63,713 nt of DNA from Cylindrobasidium torrendii FP15055 ss-10. Its lineage: Eukaryota > Basidiomycota > Agaricomycetes > Agaricales > Physalacriaceae. The position numbers and the translations under genes are program-made. Under the pieces are notes generated by a model. It was not told the DNA's origin. It was given only the letters and a program-made list of their open reading frames with translations, and ran no database searches. The DNA is taken from positions 1-63,713 of the forward strand of contig KN880570.1 of NCBI GenBank assembly GCA_000934385.1, written 5' to 3'. Positions 46,377-58,267 of this stretch are shown here, piece after piece (position 1 is the stretch's first letter; each line of letters starts with the position of its first letter).

Positions 46377-48961
46377 GGTGGAAAAATGAGAGGCAATGAG
46401 GGCTGGGTGTAATGTCCCTAGGCCCTTTATACGAGGGCCAATGCGACTTCCAGCTTAATTTTGCCGTCGTGTAACACACTCATCACCAGCTTGCCCAGAC
46501 TCATTCATAAACTCAGATAGCACTTCGTCCCAGGAAAGCTACAGGGGTAAGTTCCAGCCACTTTGCCGTGCATTCCGTCAAACGATAGACCCTGCAGAAA
46601 TCGAGAGCCAGAGGAATCAAAACAGTCAAGTAAGAGCCGTGGAAGTTTGGCACAGAGTAAGAAACAAGTGAGACGGATCATTATACAGAGTAGTTCAGTC
46701 CAGGTGAGTTGTATCACCAACTTACACAGGGACGCACCATTCTACTCAGTCAGGCCGCCACAGTCGATAAGCGCGAGCTCACCAGATGCCGAAGCTTTTG
46801 AGTACGGTTTTCGACATTGAGATGCTTCTAAGTAGTCGTCTGTAGGTCCAGGAAGCTAGCGATGCGCTTCCCGAAGCACGGTGACATAAAGCGGATTTTG
46901 AGGCGTGTTTGGAATACGCGATGCATCTCATCAGGAGTGAGACTAATTCCATGAAGGAATCTTTGATCCAAGGTGGCTTTATCTTTTCGAGCCGGTTGGA
47001 AGGTTTGATACGAGCCCAATCCACATCAATTGTTGGTCGGACGTACCTCAACGGTGTATCCCCAGTTAGGTTACTGGAGGTGGATTGGAGGGACGTACCG
47101 ATTCGGCGAACCGGTTCAGTACATTTTAATAGTCTTTTGCCGCCGATACCTTTGCCGGTTCACTGGTATTCTATATTGCTGAGACATGACCAAGCTATCC
47201 TCCAGACTTCGGGCTATGGCAAAAGGCCATGCATATGTATCCTCTGCGTTTAAAGGCGTCAAAAATCGTTGTGTTACTTCGACGTCAGAGTCACCTCTAT
47301 GTGCCACCCAACTGAGTTTGGTTAATCAACAGTCTAGTAGTACTAACCGTCGACGGAGTATCTAAAATTCTCCGCTAGCTTCAGGTGCGTGCTTTCGGTT
47401 CATAGTGACACATACTAATAGAACGATCTCAAGGGAACGTGCCCCGGCAAGATTGACCCAGAAAACTCGATTGAGCATCGGGTTCATTACCAAACAGGCG
47501 CTGCTGTCAATGTTTACAAGACCGCAGGAGCAGAAGAGGAGACACAAGGATGCCCGTAGCATTGCATGAGCACTCATACACGCTGTTGCTTGTAGCTCGA
47601 CGACCACAAGCACACCACTGCAGTACCACGGTCCGTCGCTCCAGAAAAGGCAGGAAGAATGGGATGCATTTGGATGGGCTACGATCTATCGAAGTCTTTA
47701 TACACAGATTCTGGCGCACGCCCCGACCATCGCACTCGTTGTCAAAGCTCATGAAAGTCGCAGAGGCAGCGGTTATAGGGACGCTGCACCGCGTTGTTAA
47801 CGTTCGGACGATCTCGATGCGAGAATGCCGACGGCGAAGAAATCCAGCGAATGCCAATTATGTCGATTTGGCGCTGTACACCTAAGTACAATTCTGTAAG
47901 TAGAGGCGAGTCTTGCTGTTACCGCGCGAGCTCGTACAGAATAAGTAAAGCCTGGGATTCGTGGTGTGTACTATCTTTGTTTGTCGTAAAAGCAAGAATC
48001 GCGATTTTCTTGCACCATATGCAGCCAACGGCACCAACAGCGGGCTCTCATCTTATAGTCCTGAGGTCAAAGATCAACGGGTTGTACATGTCGGATACCC
48101 CGACGCGCAGAAGGATTCAACCATAAGTAGCATGGGTGCGGCACGCTTAGCGGCTCGATACTTAGCAACCATCTGGTGTCTTGAGTAGACCAGACACCTG
48201 AAAAGAGGTCCCAGAGTTGCTTGCCACTGCGTTCCATGGATCGTCGGCGCAAGAGTCCGAGGTCATACACGGGTACCGCCGTTTGATTCAACTGAAAAAA
48301 GCTAGTTAGTATCATACCTTGGTATAGGTGATCAATTAGATTAGGCTGCATGTTATCCGTGCTATCGTGTTGAACAAGAGAGCCAGTTTGCAGTGTGCTG
48401 TAGGTGCGCATCTACAGGCTTGGAGGAAGCAGCATTTTACTCTATACATGGCATGGTGACAAGCTAAACGGTCGATGCCACAACGTTATGAGCCAAGGTT
48501 CCCGGATAGCAAAGGGACAAAAATTTGGCTGGTTTGAAACGAGCGGAGGGAAATGAGAGGGAAAACTAATTTATCTCTTTTTGTACGAACAGGAGAACAA
48601 CACACCGCAGGGACATGAAAGGGAGACATGGGAGGGAAGCATAGGAGGGCGCGGCATAGCGGCAAGCGGAGTTTCAATGGAGTGATCGTCGCGTGCTCTC
48701 GTCTGGCGCTTCCAATCCTCGAGTTTGACCACCGTGTTCGGCTATCCTGGTTAATAGGACTCAGCTCTCCGGCATCTGACCTTCCACCCGCCGACCTCTA
48801 TCTGCGTGTCTGCCTTTTTCTTTACTCCCTTGCCTACCAATTTTACCGGCAGACGTGTGTGAAGCTCCTGTTAAGCGACCCTTTATTTGCTCACTCAGCC
48901 CACCTCCAACAGGCCCACTCTCTTACGCTTTTCACCACACATTCCTCAACCTTAGGGAACC
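46377..48961. other. Sparse 2.6-kb region with unassigned coding-like fragments
   Basis: Minus-strand pieces look protein-like but do not assemble into a gene: VRPTIDVDWARIKPSNRLEK (near 47045), LTPDEMHRVFQTRLKIRFMS (near 46930) and a hydrophobic NPMLNRVFWVNLAGARSLEI-VLLV segment (near 47440). They may be the remains of one or more decayed genes. The last 500 bases hold the promoter of the G-beta gene, with C/T-rich tracts. Confidence 0.35.
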
Positions 48962-50219
48962 ATGTCTCAAAATCAAGGCGATATTCAGGAGCGCATTGCT
49001 GCGGCTCGAAGGGAGGCGGAGAATTTGAAAGAAAAGATTCGGGCCAAGAAGGAGTCGTCCGCCGACACTAGCTGTGAGCTCCGTCGGTTACATATGCGTT
49101 GACACTCACGCTCATGCTGTTGAAAGTGCGTGCCATGGCTGCTGAAGTGGATGCCCTCCCCCGTATCGTCATGCGCCCCCGTCGCGCTCTTCGTGGACAT
49201 CTCGCCAAGATCTACGCCATGCACTGGGCAACCGACCGCCGGCACCTCGTTTCCGCTTCTCAAGATGGCAAACTGATTGTCTGGGACGCCTACACCACTA
49301 ACAAGGTTCACGCCATCCCCCTCCGCTCCTCCTGGGTCATGACATGCGCATATGCCCCCTCAGGCAACTTCGTTGCTTGCGGTGGTCTCGACAATATTTG
49401 CTCCATCTACAGTCTGAACGGACGCGAAGGCGGCGGGGCCAACATGAAGGGCGCGCGCGAGCTTAGTGCTCACTCCGGTTACCTCAGTTGCTGCCGCTTC
49501 ATCAACGACCGCCAGATTGTTACCAGTTCCGGCGACATGACCTGCATGCTCTGGGACATTGAGTCGGGATCCCGTATCGTTGAGTTCAGCGACCACACGG
49601 GCGATGTTATGAGGCAAGCCCCCTTTTCTGCGATCCGCCCCGCTCTGTTAACGTTCCTGCAGCTTGTCTCTTGGCCCTAACCAGAACATTTTTGTATCTG
49701 GCGCTTGTGATGCCACCGCGAAGCTCTGGGATATTCGTTCGGGCAAGGCCACTCAGACCTTCACTGGCCATGAGTCTGATATCAACGCCGTGAGGTGCGC
49801 GCATCACGGAACCTGTCCTCGTACTTCCGCTTGACAGCTCCTATCAGCTTCTTCCCCAATGGCGATGCCTTCGCTACCGGCTCAGACGATGCATCGTGCC
49901 GTCTCTTTGACATCAGGGCTGACCGTGAGCTCAATGCGTTCACCCACGACAACATCCTCTGCGGTATCACCTCCGTTGCCTTCTCAATTTCAGGACGCAT
50001 CCTGTTCGGTGGCTACGATGATTGGACCTGCAACGTCTGGGATACTCTCAAAGGCGAGCGTGTTGGTGTTCTCACCGGCCACGAGAACCGCGTATCCTGC
50101 CTAGGCGTCAGCACGGATGGCATGGCTCTCTGCACTGGCAGCTGGGACAGCACACTTAGGGTGCGTTCGATAGCACAGTTGGAGCGGTTTTCACTCACTG
50201 TGCACAGGTCTGGGCGTAA
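48962..50219 (+). CDS. GPB1: Heterotrimeric G-protein beta subunit (WD40)
   Basis: Pairs with G-gamma in pheromone and nutrient signalling. Five exons (48962-49073, 49127-49613, 49663-49794, 49848-50160, 50208-50219) give 351 residues, the normal length. An N-terminal coiled coil ([20 protein letters not shown]) precedes seven WD repeats: [105 protein letters not shown] and [12 protein letters not shown]. Intron 2 (49614-49662) has a GC donor (AG|GCAAGC), fixed by the conserved DVMSLSL reading. The last exon encodes only VWA. Confidence 0.96.
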
Positions 50220-50635
50220 GCTGGATACGCCATACTGTCGTTTCGAAGAGTGTAGTCCACGGTGTGGCATCGGAGTTCTTCAATCTATACCCTCACCTGC
50301 ATGCCTATCCTTATATGGACGTGCCTCGAGTCTCTCGTTTATTCTTGCTGTTCTTGCTCCATTCTAGGACGAAGTAGCGGCGGTGTTATGCATCTCGTTT
50401 CTGCCCCGGTTATATATTTCCCTCTTTACCATTCTATAGTTCTAGGTTGTTACATATCTCGCTTTAAATCAGAATCCCGCCGCGGAAGGATACCGTATAT
50501 ACGTCGCGGGTGAGCGACCAGAATTCATATGCTTAACATTCGTTTTGGATGCGGCGTGCTTGCACTTGTTTGGCTGATGACCTCAAAACGGCAATTGATC
50601 ATTTGTTATATTTCGTTCACTCCGCCAACACCACC
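50220..50635. other. Intergenic
   Basis: About 415 bases between G-beta and the RING protein, both on the plus strand. A T/A-rich stretch follows the G-beta stop. No coding signal. Confidence 0.5.
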
Positions 50636-52025
50636 ATGTCGACTATCACAGTGAATCTCACTGAAACTCTGCCCGTGTCTGGCCCCTCCCAGCCCTCAAT
50701 CCTCAGACGGCGCCGGCGTGATTCTATCGAGTTCATTGACGTTGATAGCTGGGAACCTGAGCCTCCAGCGAGCCGACCTGTAGAACGCGCCCCACCCAAC
50801 CCCGACGTTATTGAACTATTGGATAGTGATGAGGAGGGGGATATGCGACCTCGTGCGTGTTTGCTGCGACTTCTCGGAGATGACTGACTCTTGCGGGCCA
50901 GGACAAAGGCGGCGATTGATGTCTCCACCCGCCCCGGCTCCCGAGGTCCAAATTGTGCCCCCTGTACCACGTCTTCACAATGGGGCCCTACGTCCATTTA
51001 ACCCCGTGCTCGCCAATGACCAGCCATTTGATTTTGAAGACCGATTTCGACTACAGCGCGCTGCACCTGCCGCCGCTCGGCCACCGCCCCCTCGGCGTCT
51101 ACCGAATATTTCCCTTGGTGGCGCACTTGTCAGCGACTGGCACACTGCGGCCCAGGAACGCCAGGCAGAACGCGAACGCATTGCACATCAGGCCGCGCAA
51201 TCGGGCGTCCGAAGGCGCAGACGACCTGTGGTGCAACGATTTGGAGGAACTCGAATCATGATCAACGGTGTTGATGAGGCTCTTTTCGACGTCCAAGAGT
51301 ACATTGGCGGGCTCGTGAACCAATACGGAGGTGGCTACCAAAATTTCATGTTTGGAGGAGGCGTCAGGGACCAAATACACTACAAGCCAGAGTTCACACA
51401 TCCCAACCCTCCTGCACCAGGCTTCACATTCGATTTTGCACCTACGCCTGCGTCAATATCGATCTCAGCCCAGAATCCCATTGTCTTGAATGAAAGCGGG
51501 GCGGCGAACGAGCCTATTGTCATATATGACGATGAAGAGACACCAGTTGCTTCAACATCGGCAGGGGCGGGGCCATCGAATGTGCCGTCGGAGCCGAGTG
51601 TGTCGCTTGTGTGCGCCCACTGCAACGACAAGCTCCTCATGGGCATCAACGGCGACGCGGAGACAGAACGGCGCTACCGAGTCTGGGCCCTTCGCTGCGG
51701 CCACATGCTGGATGGCAAATGCATGGACGCACTCTCTTTCCCCTCGGTAGACGATGAACCCTCAGATTCTGTTCAAGACGAAGTTGTGGTTGACAGGAAG
51801 GGCAAGGGCAAAGCGGTAGCGAGGCGGTCATCAAGGTGGCGGGCATCCAATCCGGCTGCAACGCTGGCTGGATTCTTCTTTCAAGGGAAAGGAAAGGAGA
51901 GCAACGATGTGCACGAGTGGCACTGTCCCGTTGGCGACTGTGGGCACAAGCACAGGAGTGTGAAGAAAGAGGGGAAGTGGGCTCCTGATAAGGAGGGTAT
52001 GGGAGCCATTGCTGTCTACGTCTAG
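50636..52025 (+). CDS. RING-like protein with SUMO-interacting-like motifs (possible STUbL)
   Basis: Two exons (50636 to about 50851, and about 50899 to 52025; phase 1 intron, GTGCGT donor) encode about 447 residues. The N-terminus has two hydrophobic-acidic strings typical of SUMO-interacting motifs, IEFIDVDSWE and DVIELLDSDEEG; a third, EPIVIYDDEE, comes before the finger. The C-terminal Cys/His set is CAHC ... LRCGHMLDGKC ... WHCPVGDC: the first half of a RING, then an insertion of about 70 basic and acidic residues, then the last Cys pair. This layout recalls SUMO-targeted ubiquitin ligases (RNF4, Slx8), but the finger is divergent and could be an inactive zinc fold. A nuclear role is likely. 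Confidence 0.65.
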
Positions 52026-52229
52026 CCCGAATTGTATTTGTCGCGTTCAAGTAGTTGTCACATTTTCTGTCGATTTTTGGATTTCTACATGTACATTCTC
52101 ATCCGCCACAAATTCATTGACTGCTTCGATCAATGCCGACGGCTGTCTCCGCATCACCCTCTGCTCACGACTATCATCTGTCTCCAGACGCGACAAATCG
52201 ATATTTTACGCGTCGTATAGGGATTGACT

Positions 52230-54999
52230 ATGGCGGACGATGACCGAGCGGCCAAAGCTGCACGCGCCAAAGCGATGGTGTGTTGTTGCGTGACACGTTT
52301 GCATTGCTTGCTCTGCTTAAGCTAGTGCAATGTAGCTAAAGAAACGCCAACAACAAAAGAAGGCAGGGACTGCACCTAACGAATCGAACGCGCCTAGCCC
52401 GCCGCCGTCTAGACCCTACACTCCCGCATCTGTGCCGAAGAGTCCAGAAGAGAGCGCACCTCCAGCGAGAGATGTATCAGACCTGTGCGTTATTCGCCAC
52501 CTGCAAGAAAAGTGTGGCTGATGGGGCTGGGAAACGGGCAGGTTTGGCTCGGCGGACCCTCAGGATACAAGTTGGATCTCTGGCCTTCAACCTGCCGCGC
52601 CGAGCCCAGTTGCCACTCCGCCTGCACCTCCTCAGCTTGGGTCTCCTCCCCTACGTGCTAGTGCTGGTGGACCGCCGTTACACGCAACGCGTCCTTCTAT
52701 TTCTCAGGCGTCCGGAAGATCTTCAGATGGTACTATGCATGCGCTGCAGGCGGAAAAGGAAAGCATGGTCGCGCAAATGAAGGAGACTGAAGACAGTGCG
52801 TACAATCATTCCCAATAAAGGCTATAGATGTGCTAACAGGGATGTAGAGCTGCAGGAAATACAGAAATTGCTGCAAGACGAATCACATCGGGCTGCTGTA
52901 TTGCAAGAAGCCCTGTCCAAGCTTCAGGAGGAAAAGGACTTAATTGGACAGAATCATCAGCAAACGGTGTCGTTTCTTGTATCGGAGAAAGCGTCGCTTT
53001 CCGAGGAGCTGCAACGCTTGGCAGGCCTGGAAGTTGGTGCGCCAGTCCTATAACATACATTGCACATGGTTTAATCGACTTGTAGAGGCAACCAACTTAC
53101 GGCAGCAACTCGAGGGCGAGAAGAACGAGACGACATCCTTACGACATCGTCTGCACGCGACGCAGGATGATCTGGAAACCGCTTCCAAGGACAACGAGCG
53201 TTTGAATGAGACGGAGAAAACTCTGGTGGAAAAGACGCGTGAACAGGTGAACTAAAAGCTTATACTTTGCCCCCACATTCTAACGGTCTACATGAAGGAG
53301 CGAATGCTTCAGGTAACCAACGTAACAGTGTCCAACCTTCAGAAGGAGGTGGAAAGTGCACAACGGCGATACCGTGAACTTGAGGAACAGATACAGTCTG
53401 ACGACCGTCTGGAGAAGCTCGAGGACACGCTACGGAATACGCAGGATCGTACAGCGGACTTGGAGCTACAACTGTCTAGGCAGAAGCAGGTAAGCGTTCG
53501 CGCTGAGTCCTCGCAATGACCTAATATCCTTGGAGACGTATTCCGCTCTGAAGGAGGAGCGCGAGCGTCTAGAAACTGAGTTAGCTCAGCATCGTGATGC
53601 TGAGGAAGGGTGGAAGTCGAAGTATGCCTCCCTCGAAGAAGAGCATACATCAACCAAGGCTAGTCTGGAAACAGCAGAGTCCGATCAGGCCGAGCTACGA
53701 CAGGACAAGGAAGCTTTGCAGGCTGAAGTGCATTCATTGCAATCAGATATCACAATGCTGCAGGAGAAGTTGACCCAGGCCGCACTGGAGCTGGCAGCCC
53801 ATACACGCCAGTTACAGAGCGTGCAGTCTGAGCTGAAGTCTGCAAAGCGTCGCGCAGAAGAGGCTGAACGGATTCAATCAGACTTGCAGGCGGAGGGTAC
53901 GGGTTTGATGCGTTCGCTAGAGGAAATGAGGCCCAAGATTGTCGAGCTCACCGGCGTCAAGTTGGAGCTTAGTGAGAAGGTGGCTGGGTTGGAAAGCGAA
54001 GTCAAGTCGAGGGAGGCAGTGATTGCAAAATTAGAGGCCGAGCTTGATGTCGACCGGGCTGCCAAGGAGGATGCGGAGAAACAGTTGATAGAGAGTAGGG
54101 ATGCCTATGAGAAGGAGAGGCAAGCTGAGAAGGACAGCGTGGCGAACTTGACGAACGAACACGCTGAACTAACGGAAGAGCTCGAATCCGCCTATGGAAC
54201 AATCCGGAGCTTGGAGGCTGAGCGGGCGGCAGCAAGGGCGGAGGCAGTAAAGTATATGGACGAGCTTGAAAGAATTTCTCATTCGATGGCAACGCAAACC
54301 GACACTATCCGGATGATGCGTGATGAGGCTGATGAGAGGGATAGCATGAGGGTAAGCCACTTTCGTGTTATCTGCGACGAGGATTTATCATTTGCGCAGA
54401 AAGAGGAGGAGGAATATCTCGCTCAGGCGCAGAGCGAAATTGAAGGCCTACGCCAGGCAATTGAAAGCCGGGGCGATGAAATTGAGCGGTTGCGCATGAC
54501 ATCTTCGGATGGCACACCGCCCTCATTTGACGCAGAAATGCTAGGCGACATCAAACAGCAGCATGCTCTTGAGCTTTCGAGTATGCAATCAAGAATTCGC
54601 TCATTAGAATCAGCGGTCTTCGAGGCGGAAGCGCGAGCACACGAACTTCAGAAGCAGCTTACGGACTCGAGGCAGAACTTGCTTTCCCCACCGCCGGGGA
54701 GTGCCCCATCAAGGCCAACGAGCCGTACCGGGGCTGTCGTATCGCCACCGCCAATGACGCGGACGTTCGCCATCGACCAGAGCCTTTCTCCCGAGGCACG
54801 ACACAAGCGCAAGGTGAGCTTGAGTATGCTCAAAGCGAGGATCGAGAGGGAGAGCGGGAAGAAGCTAGAGACTGTGCCAGACGAGCACAACACAGGCCTC
54901 CCATTTATGCATTCGCATCATGCTCGACGCCCGCAGTTTTTGGACGATTCGCATGTGTTTTGGTGTTCGTCGTGCAAAGGGGATCTGGTTATTCTTTAA
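52230..54999 (+). CDS. Golgin-type coiled-coil protein (GM130/Bug1-like)
   Basis: The start MADDDRAAKAARAKAM and LKKRQQQKKAG are the N-terminal basic signature of fungal GM130/Bug1-type golgins, which bind GRASP65/Grh1 and tether vesicles at the cis-Golgi. A Pro/Ser linker with DLFGSADPQDTSWISGLQP is followed by about 600 residues of heptad coiled coil (for example KLLQDESHRAAVLQEALSKL and LEEMRPKIVELTGVKLELSE). It ends in a short conserved tail, DDSHVFWCSSCKGDLVIL, the probable GRASP-binding C-terminus. At least seven introns of 44-60 bases are needed; the 48-base intron near 54352-54399 keeps the frame open. The family call is firm; the orthologue name is less so. Confidence 0.8.
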
Positions 55000-55452
55000 A
55001 ATTGCTACGTCGCGGACAACGGACACAAACATGTATTTTATTTCGTTTTCTCGGTATCCTACCTTTGTCACCCTTGTCAGATTTACTTGACATTTTCCGT
55101 TGAAGCGAAATGTGGGGTTGCGGAGGATTCTTCAAGTATTCGGGGTGCTGCCAAGTCGGTCAGCCCGCTTACGCGCCGACTAAAACAGTGGAAACGGGAA
55201 GCCGATCAGAATCTTCAACAAATTGTGAAATCATGTTTATGTGGGATCGGTCTTTGATCTAAGGATATCACTTATGACTTCCCCGATGGGAGGTTCAGAC
55301 AATCAGGTCTATCTTGAGTATGTGAGTGTGCATCTCGTAGATGCCACTCGACGGCAAGCGCCGCGTGTCCTGATCGTACATCACGATCGCCTTATACTTG
55401 CCTTACTCACCCACCTCCGACCACTGCAAGCAACTTCTGCTCACCAAACGCG
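55000..55452. other. Intergenic, golgin 3' end and ERV1 promoter
   Basis: About 450 bases, no coding signal. A short plus frame (55241-55456) overlaps the ERV1 start and is not supported. Confidence 0.5.
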
Positions 55453-55944
55453 ATGAGCGACGCGTCAAAACCAAACGCGGGAGTAGTCCTCGGTCCTGAT
55501 GGAAAGCCTTGCAAGCCCTGTACCGCGTTTCGCAACTGGAATCCCACTGGCGCGAAGAAGGGCGTCGCCAAAAAGGCCCCAACTGCTGCCCCACCAGAAG
55601 ACTGCCCTCCGGATGTAGAGCAGATGGGACGTGCGACCTGGACCTTCCTGCATACTACTGCGGCTTATTACCCCGAAAAACCTAGTCCCACACATAGGGC
55701 CAATATGCTGCTATTACTCAAGGCGATACCACTGCTTTATGCTTGCACACACTGCGCGGATGATTTTGGAAAGGACATTGCGGTGAATCCACCAGATGTG
55801 AGCAGTCGTACCGGGCTCAGTCGATGGTTATGTGAGCGCCATAACGAGGTGAACACGAAGCTGGGGAAAGCTCGGTTTGACTGTAGTTTGAACAGCACGG
55901 ACGAAAGATGGAAGGACGGGCCAGCCGATGGACGGTGCGACTGA
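55453..55944 (+). CDS. ERV1: FAD-linked sulfhydryl oxidase ERV1 (mitochondrial disulfide relay)
   Basis: Re-oxidises Mia40 in the mitochondrial intermembrane space and passes electrons to cytochrome c. A single exon of 163 residues. The N-terminal shuttle disulfide is GKPCKPCTAFRNW. The FAD-binding four-helix core begins MGRATWTFLHTTAAYYPEKP. The active-site disulfide is LLYACTHCADDFG, followed by the flavin-stacking LSRWLCERHNEVNTKLGK and the structural Cys pair FDCSL ... GRCD. The residue before the CxxC is Ala where many relatives have Pro (YPCxxC). Length and order equal yeast Erv1. Confidence 0.95.
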   Translation: MSDASKPNAGVVLGPDGKPCKPCTAFRNWNPTGAKKGVAKKAPTAAPPEDCPPDVEQMGRATWTFLHTTAAYYPEKPSPTHRANMLLLLKAIPLLYACTHCADDFGKDIAVNPPDVSSRTGLSRWLCERHNEVNTKLGKARFDCSLNSTDERWKDGPADGRCD

Positions 55945-56214
55945 TGGATATTACAAGACATTACTGCTGCATATTCTAGTCGAAAGAATAGATAATCGTT
56001 TTCCCCACTCTTGACTCCCTGGGCTAACTTAGGCGCTGCCAACATGACTACAGCTCTGCATGCGGCATGCAGGGCAAGAATTCACTTTTTGGAGATAGAA
56101 GAAATAGTGAATGCCTTGGAGCACAATGTCAAGGCCAAGGATCCTGGGGTATGTAGCCTCGATATATTTACATTAAAGATAGCACAACAACGAAAAGTAA
56201 TGATTGGGTAAACC

Positions 56215-56844
56215 CTACTCAAGTTTCTCAAGCTCCTCCAGTCTTGATAACACGACGTCTTTGCTTGTCTCTTCTATCTCTCCTGCGAGGAAGATCTCGT
56301 CCAGAATGGCGTACACCTGAACATTTGGTAAGCAGGAGCGGGGACGATTGTGGGGTGCAAGCCAACTTTGTAGAAGTTGAAGACAAGATCCAGTTCACAA
56401 ACGTTGTCAAAGAAAGAGTCAAGGACTTCCACGAACAGGTGGATGGCTTCAAGATATGCGAGCTCATTGTCGTTGGCGTCGACACAGACACAGAAGAAGA
56501 GGCCAGCATATCTCCGGTACACGACCTTGAAGTTGCGGAACTGGGGTAAGGGCTTGAGTTACGGGACGGAGGTGCTTGACCATGGATATACCTCCACAAA
56601 GTTGGATTGGTACTTCTGGTCACGGGGAGCAACTAGACGATGGACATCTCCTCGTAGCCGGACCTAGGCTAGATCAATAGTTGAACATAAGGCACTGCTG
56701 AAGGCGCACCTTCTCGTCGTCGTCATAGGGCACATACCACTTTGAGAGACGTGTCTTCCCTTGGCGATTCTATGCCTTTGTTCAAGCCCCCTCCCTTGCG
56801 AGTTGTTCAGAGTGGCTAACCTGAACAAGAATAAATCTGATCAT
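56215..56844 (-). CDS. APS2: AP-2 clathrin adaptor sigma subunit
   Basis: The small subunit of the plasma-membrane AP-2 adaptor, which binds dileucine endocytic signals. Five exons encode 143 residues (8+20+24+58+33), the canonical size. Conserved segments are [48 protein letters not shown] then [24 protein letters not shown] then [20 protein letters not shown], and [20 protein letters not shown]. All introns are phase 0. [13 protein letters not shown] and the [15 protein letters not shown] string separate it from AP-1 and AP-3 sigma. The start lies 155 bases from the divergent MRPL1 start. Confidence 0.95.
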
Positions 56845-56999
56845 GGTGTCTTGATAGTGTATACAATCTCCTAAATTCAAGATTGCCTGGCCTGAGAAAG
56901 AGAAAGCAGTGGATGTCGAAGAGCAAGGAGAGCTGCTGACATCATGGGCCGACCTTCAAACCCGATCCGTCTGCTTTTTCCCGTTCGGCCATCATCATC
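56845..56999. promoter_or_regulatory. Shared divergent promoter region APS2 / MRPL1
   Basis: 155 bases between two divergent start codons, so both promoters overlap here. No single element can be named. Confidence 0.5.
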
Positions 57000-58073
57000 A
57001 TGCTTTCTCGGACCCTCTTTGCGTCGGCGACACGCCAGCTCGCGCGTCCGACGCCTACACCCACCGCCGCCGCCCTTGCACAATGCCGCTCGTTCCATAC
57101 TACGCTTCCGGCTCCCGCCTCGTACAAAGCACGCAAGGGAATGATCAGCGCCGTTCGCGTCGTGTCTAAACGCGCCCGGGCGGCCAAAGAGAAGCGCAAG
57201 GCCGCAGTACTCCAGCGACTGGACCACACAACGAAGATGAAGATTAACGACGCGCTGGACGTCCTGCAGGTGCGCCCCCATACTCGACTTTGGTCTGTCT
57301 TTTAAATTGCATTTAGGCAGCCAGTATTGGTCCTCGCGCCGACACCCTTTCCCTGCACGTGAATGCAAAGCTGGGCAGTGGTATTGCGGTTCCGAAAGGC
57401 CGCTATAAACTTGCTCGTCCAGCCAAGGAGCAGACCCAGGATGTTATTCTCGTTTTTGCCGAAGGCCGTCAGGCAGACGACGCGAAGCGCGCTGGTGCGC
57501 ACCATGTCGGCGGTATTGAACTCATCGAACCTGTGTGTGATATTCGATTTACTCGAGTATTTACTCATCTTCGACCAGCTTGCAAGTGGACGTATACCGG
57601 CTACTACTGTGCTTTGTACACCCGCTCTTATCCGCGCCATTACCCCTCGTCTTGGACGTGTTCTTGGTCCCAAGGGTCTCATGCCTTCTGCACGTCGAGG
57701 AACGGTCACTGAAGACTTTGCTGGCTTCCTCCGCAACCTCGTTGGAACCCAAGAGTGGAAGGCAGATAGGGAGGGCAGGATTCGGATTCCGTTTGCAAAG
57801 GTACGTTCGAAAACATGCTCCCCATCCCTTTATACTCAACAATTCATAGACAAACTGGCCGCGGGAGGACATCACCAAAAACTTTGATGCGTTGATACAG
57901 AGTGTGAAGGTAGCTACTGGCAACACCAAACAGCAGAAAGCCAATGCCGGCGCGCATAGTGAGTTTATATAACTTCCTTCAACTTCATGCTGACAACGTC
58001 TGTAGGCGCTACATTGACCAAAGTTTTGGTCAACACCACTCAAGGGCCTGGTGTGGGCTTGATTGAATACTAG
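57000..58073 (+). CDS. MRPL1: Mitochondrial large-subunit ribosomal protein uL1m
   Basis: A component of the mitoribosome L1 stalk. Five exons: from 57000, then exons starting AASIGPRADTLSLHVN, LASGRIPATTVLCTPALIRA, TNWPREDITKNFDALIQSVK and a last exon, ATLTKVLVNTTQGPGVGLIE-Y, stop at 58071-58073. The N-terminus (MLSRTLFASATRQLARPTPT ... RSFHTTLPAP) is a mitochondrial presequence. L1-family landmarks are LGRVLGPKGLMPSARRGTVT and the closing TKVLVNTTQGPGV. The order, length (about 280 residues) and phases fit. Confidence 0.93.
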
Positions 58074-58267
58074 ACGCACACTTTTTACATACTGGGTTAA
58101 TACATTCTATCTCTTGTTGCCCATGACCTCACTTTTTGGAAGGCCTTGCTCTTATCGTTGGTTTCCAAAAGATACCTGGTGATGAACGTCGTGGAGAGCG
58201 ACGTTACCTCAGCATGCATAGATCGACCGCTTGGGCGTCTTTGTGAAGGTACTGTATGTGCCCGATT

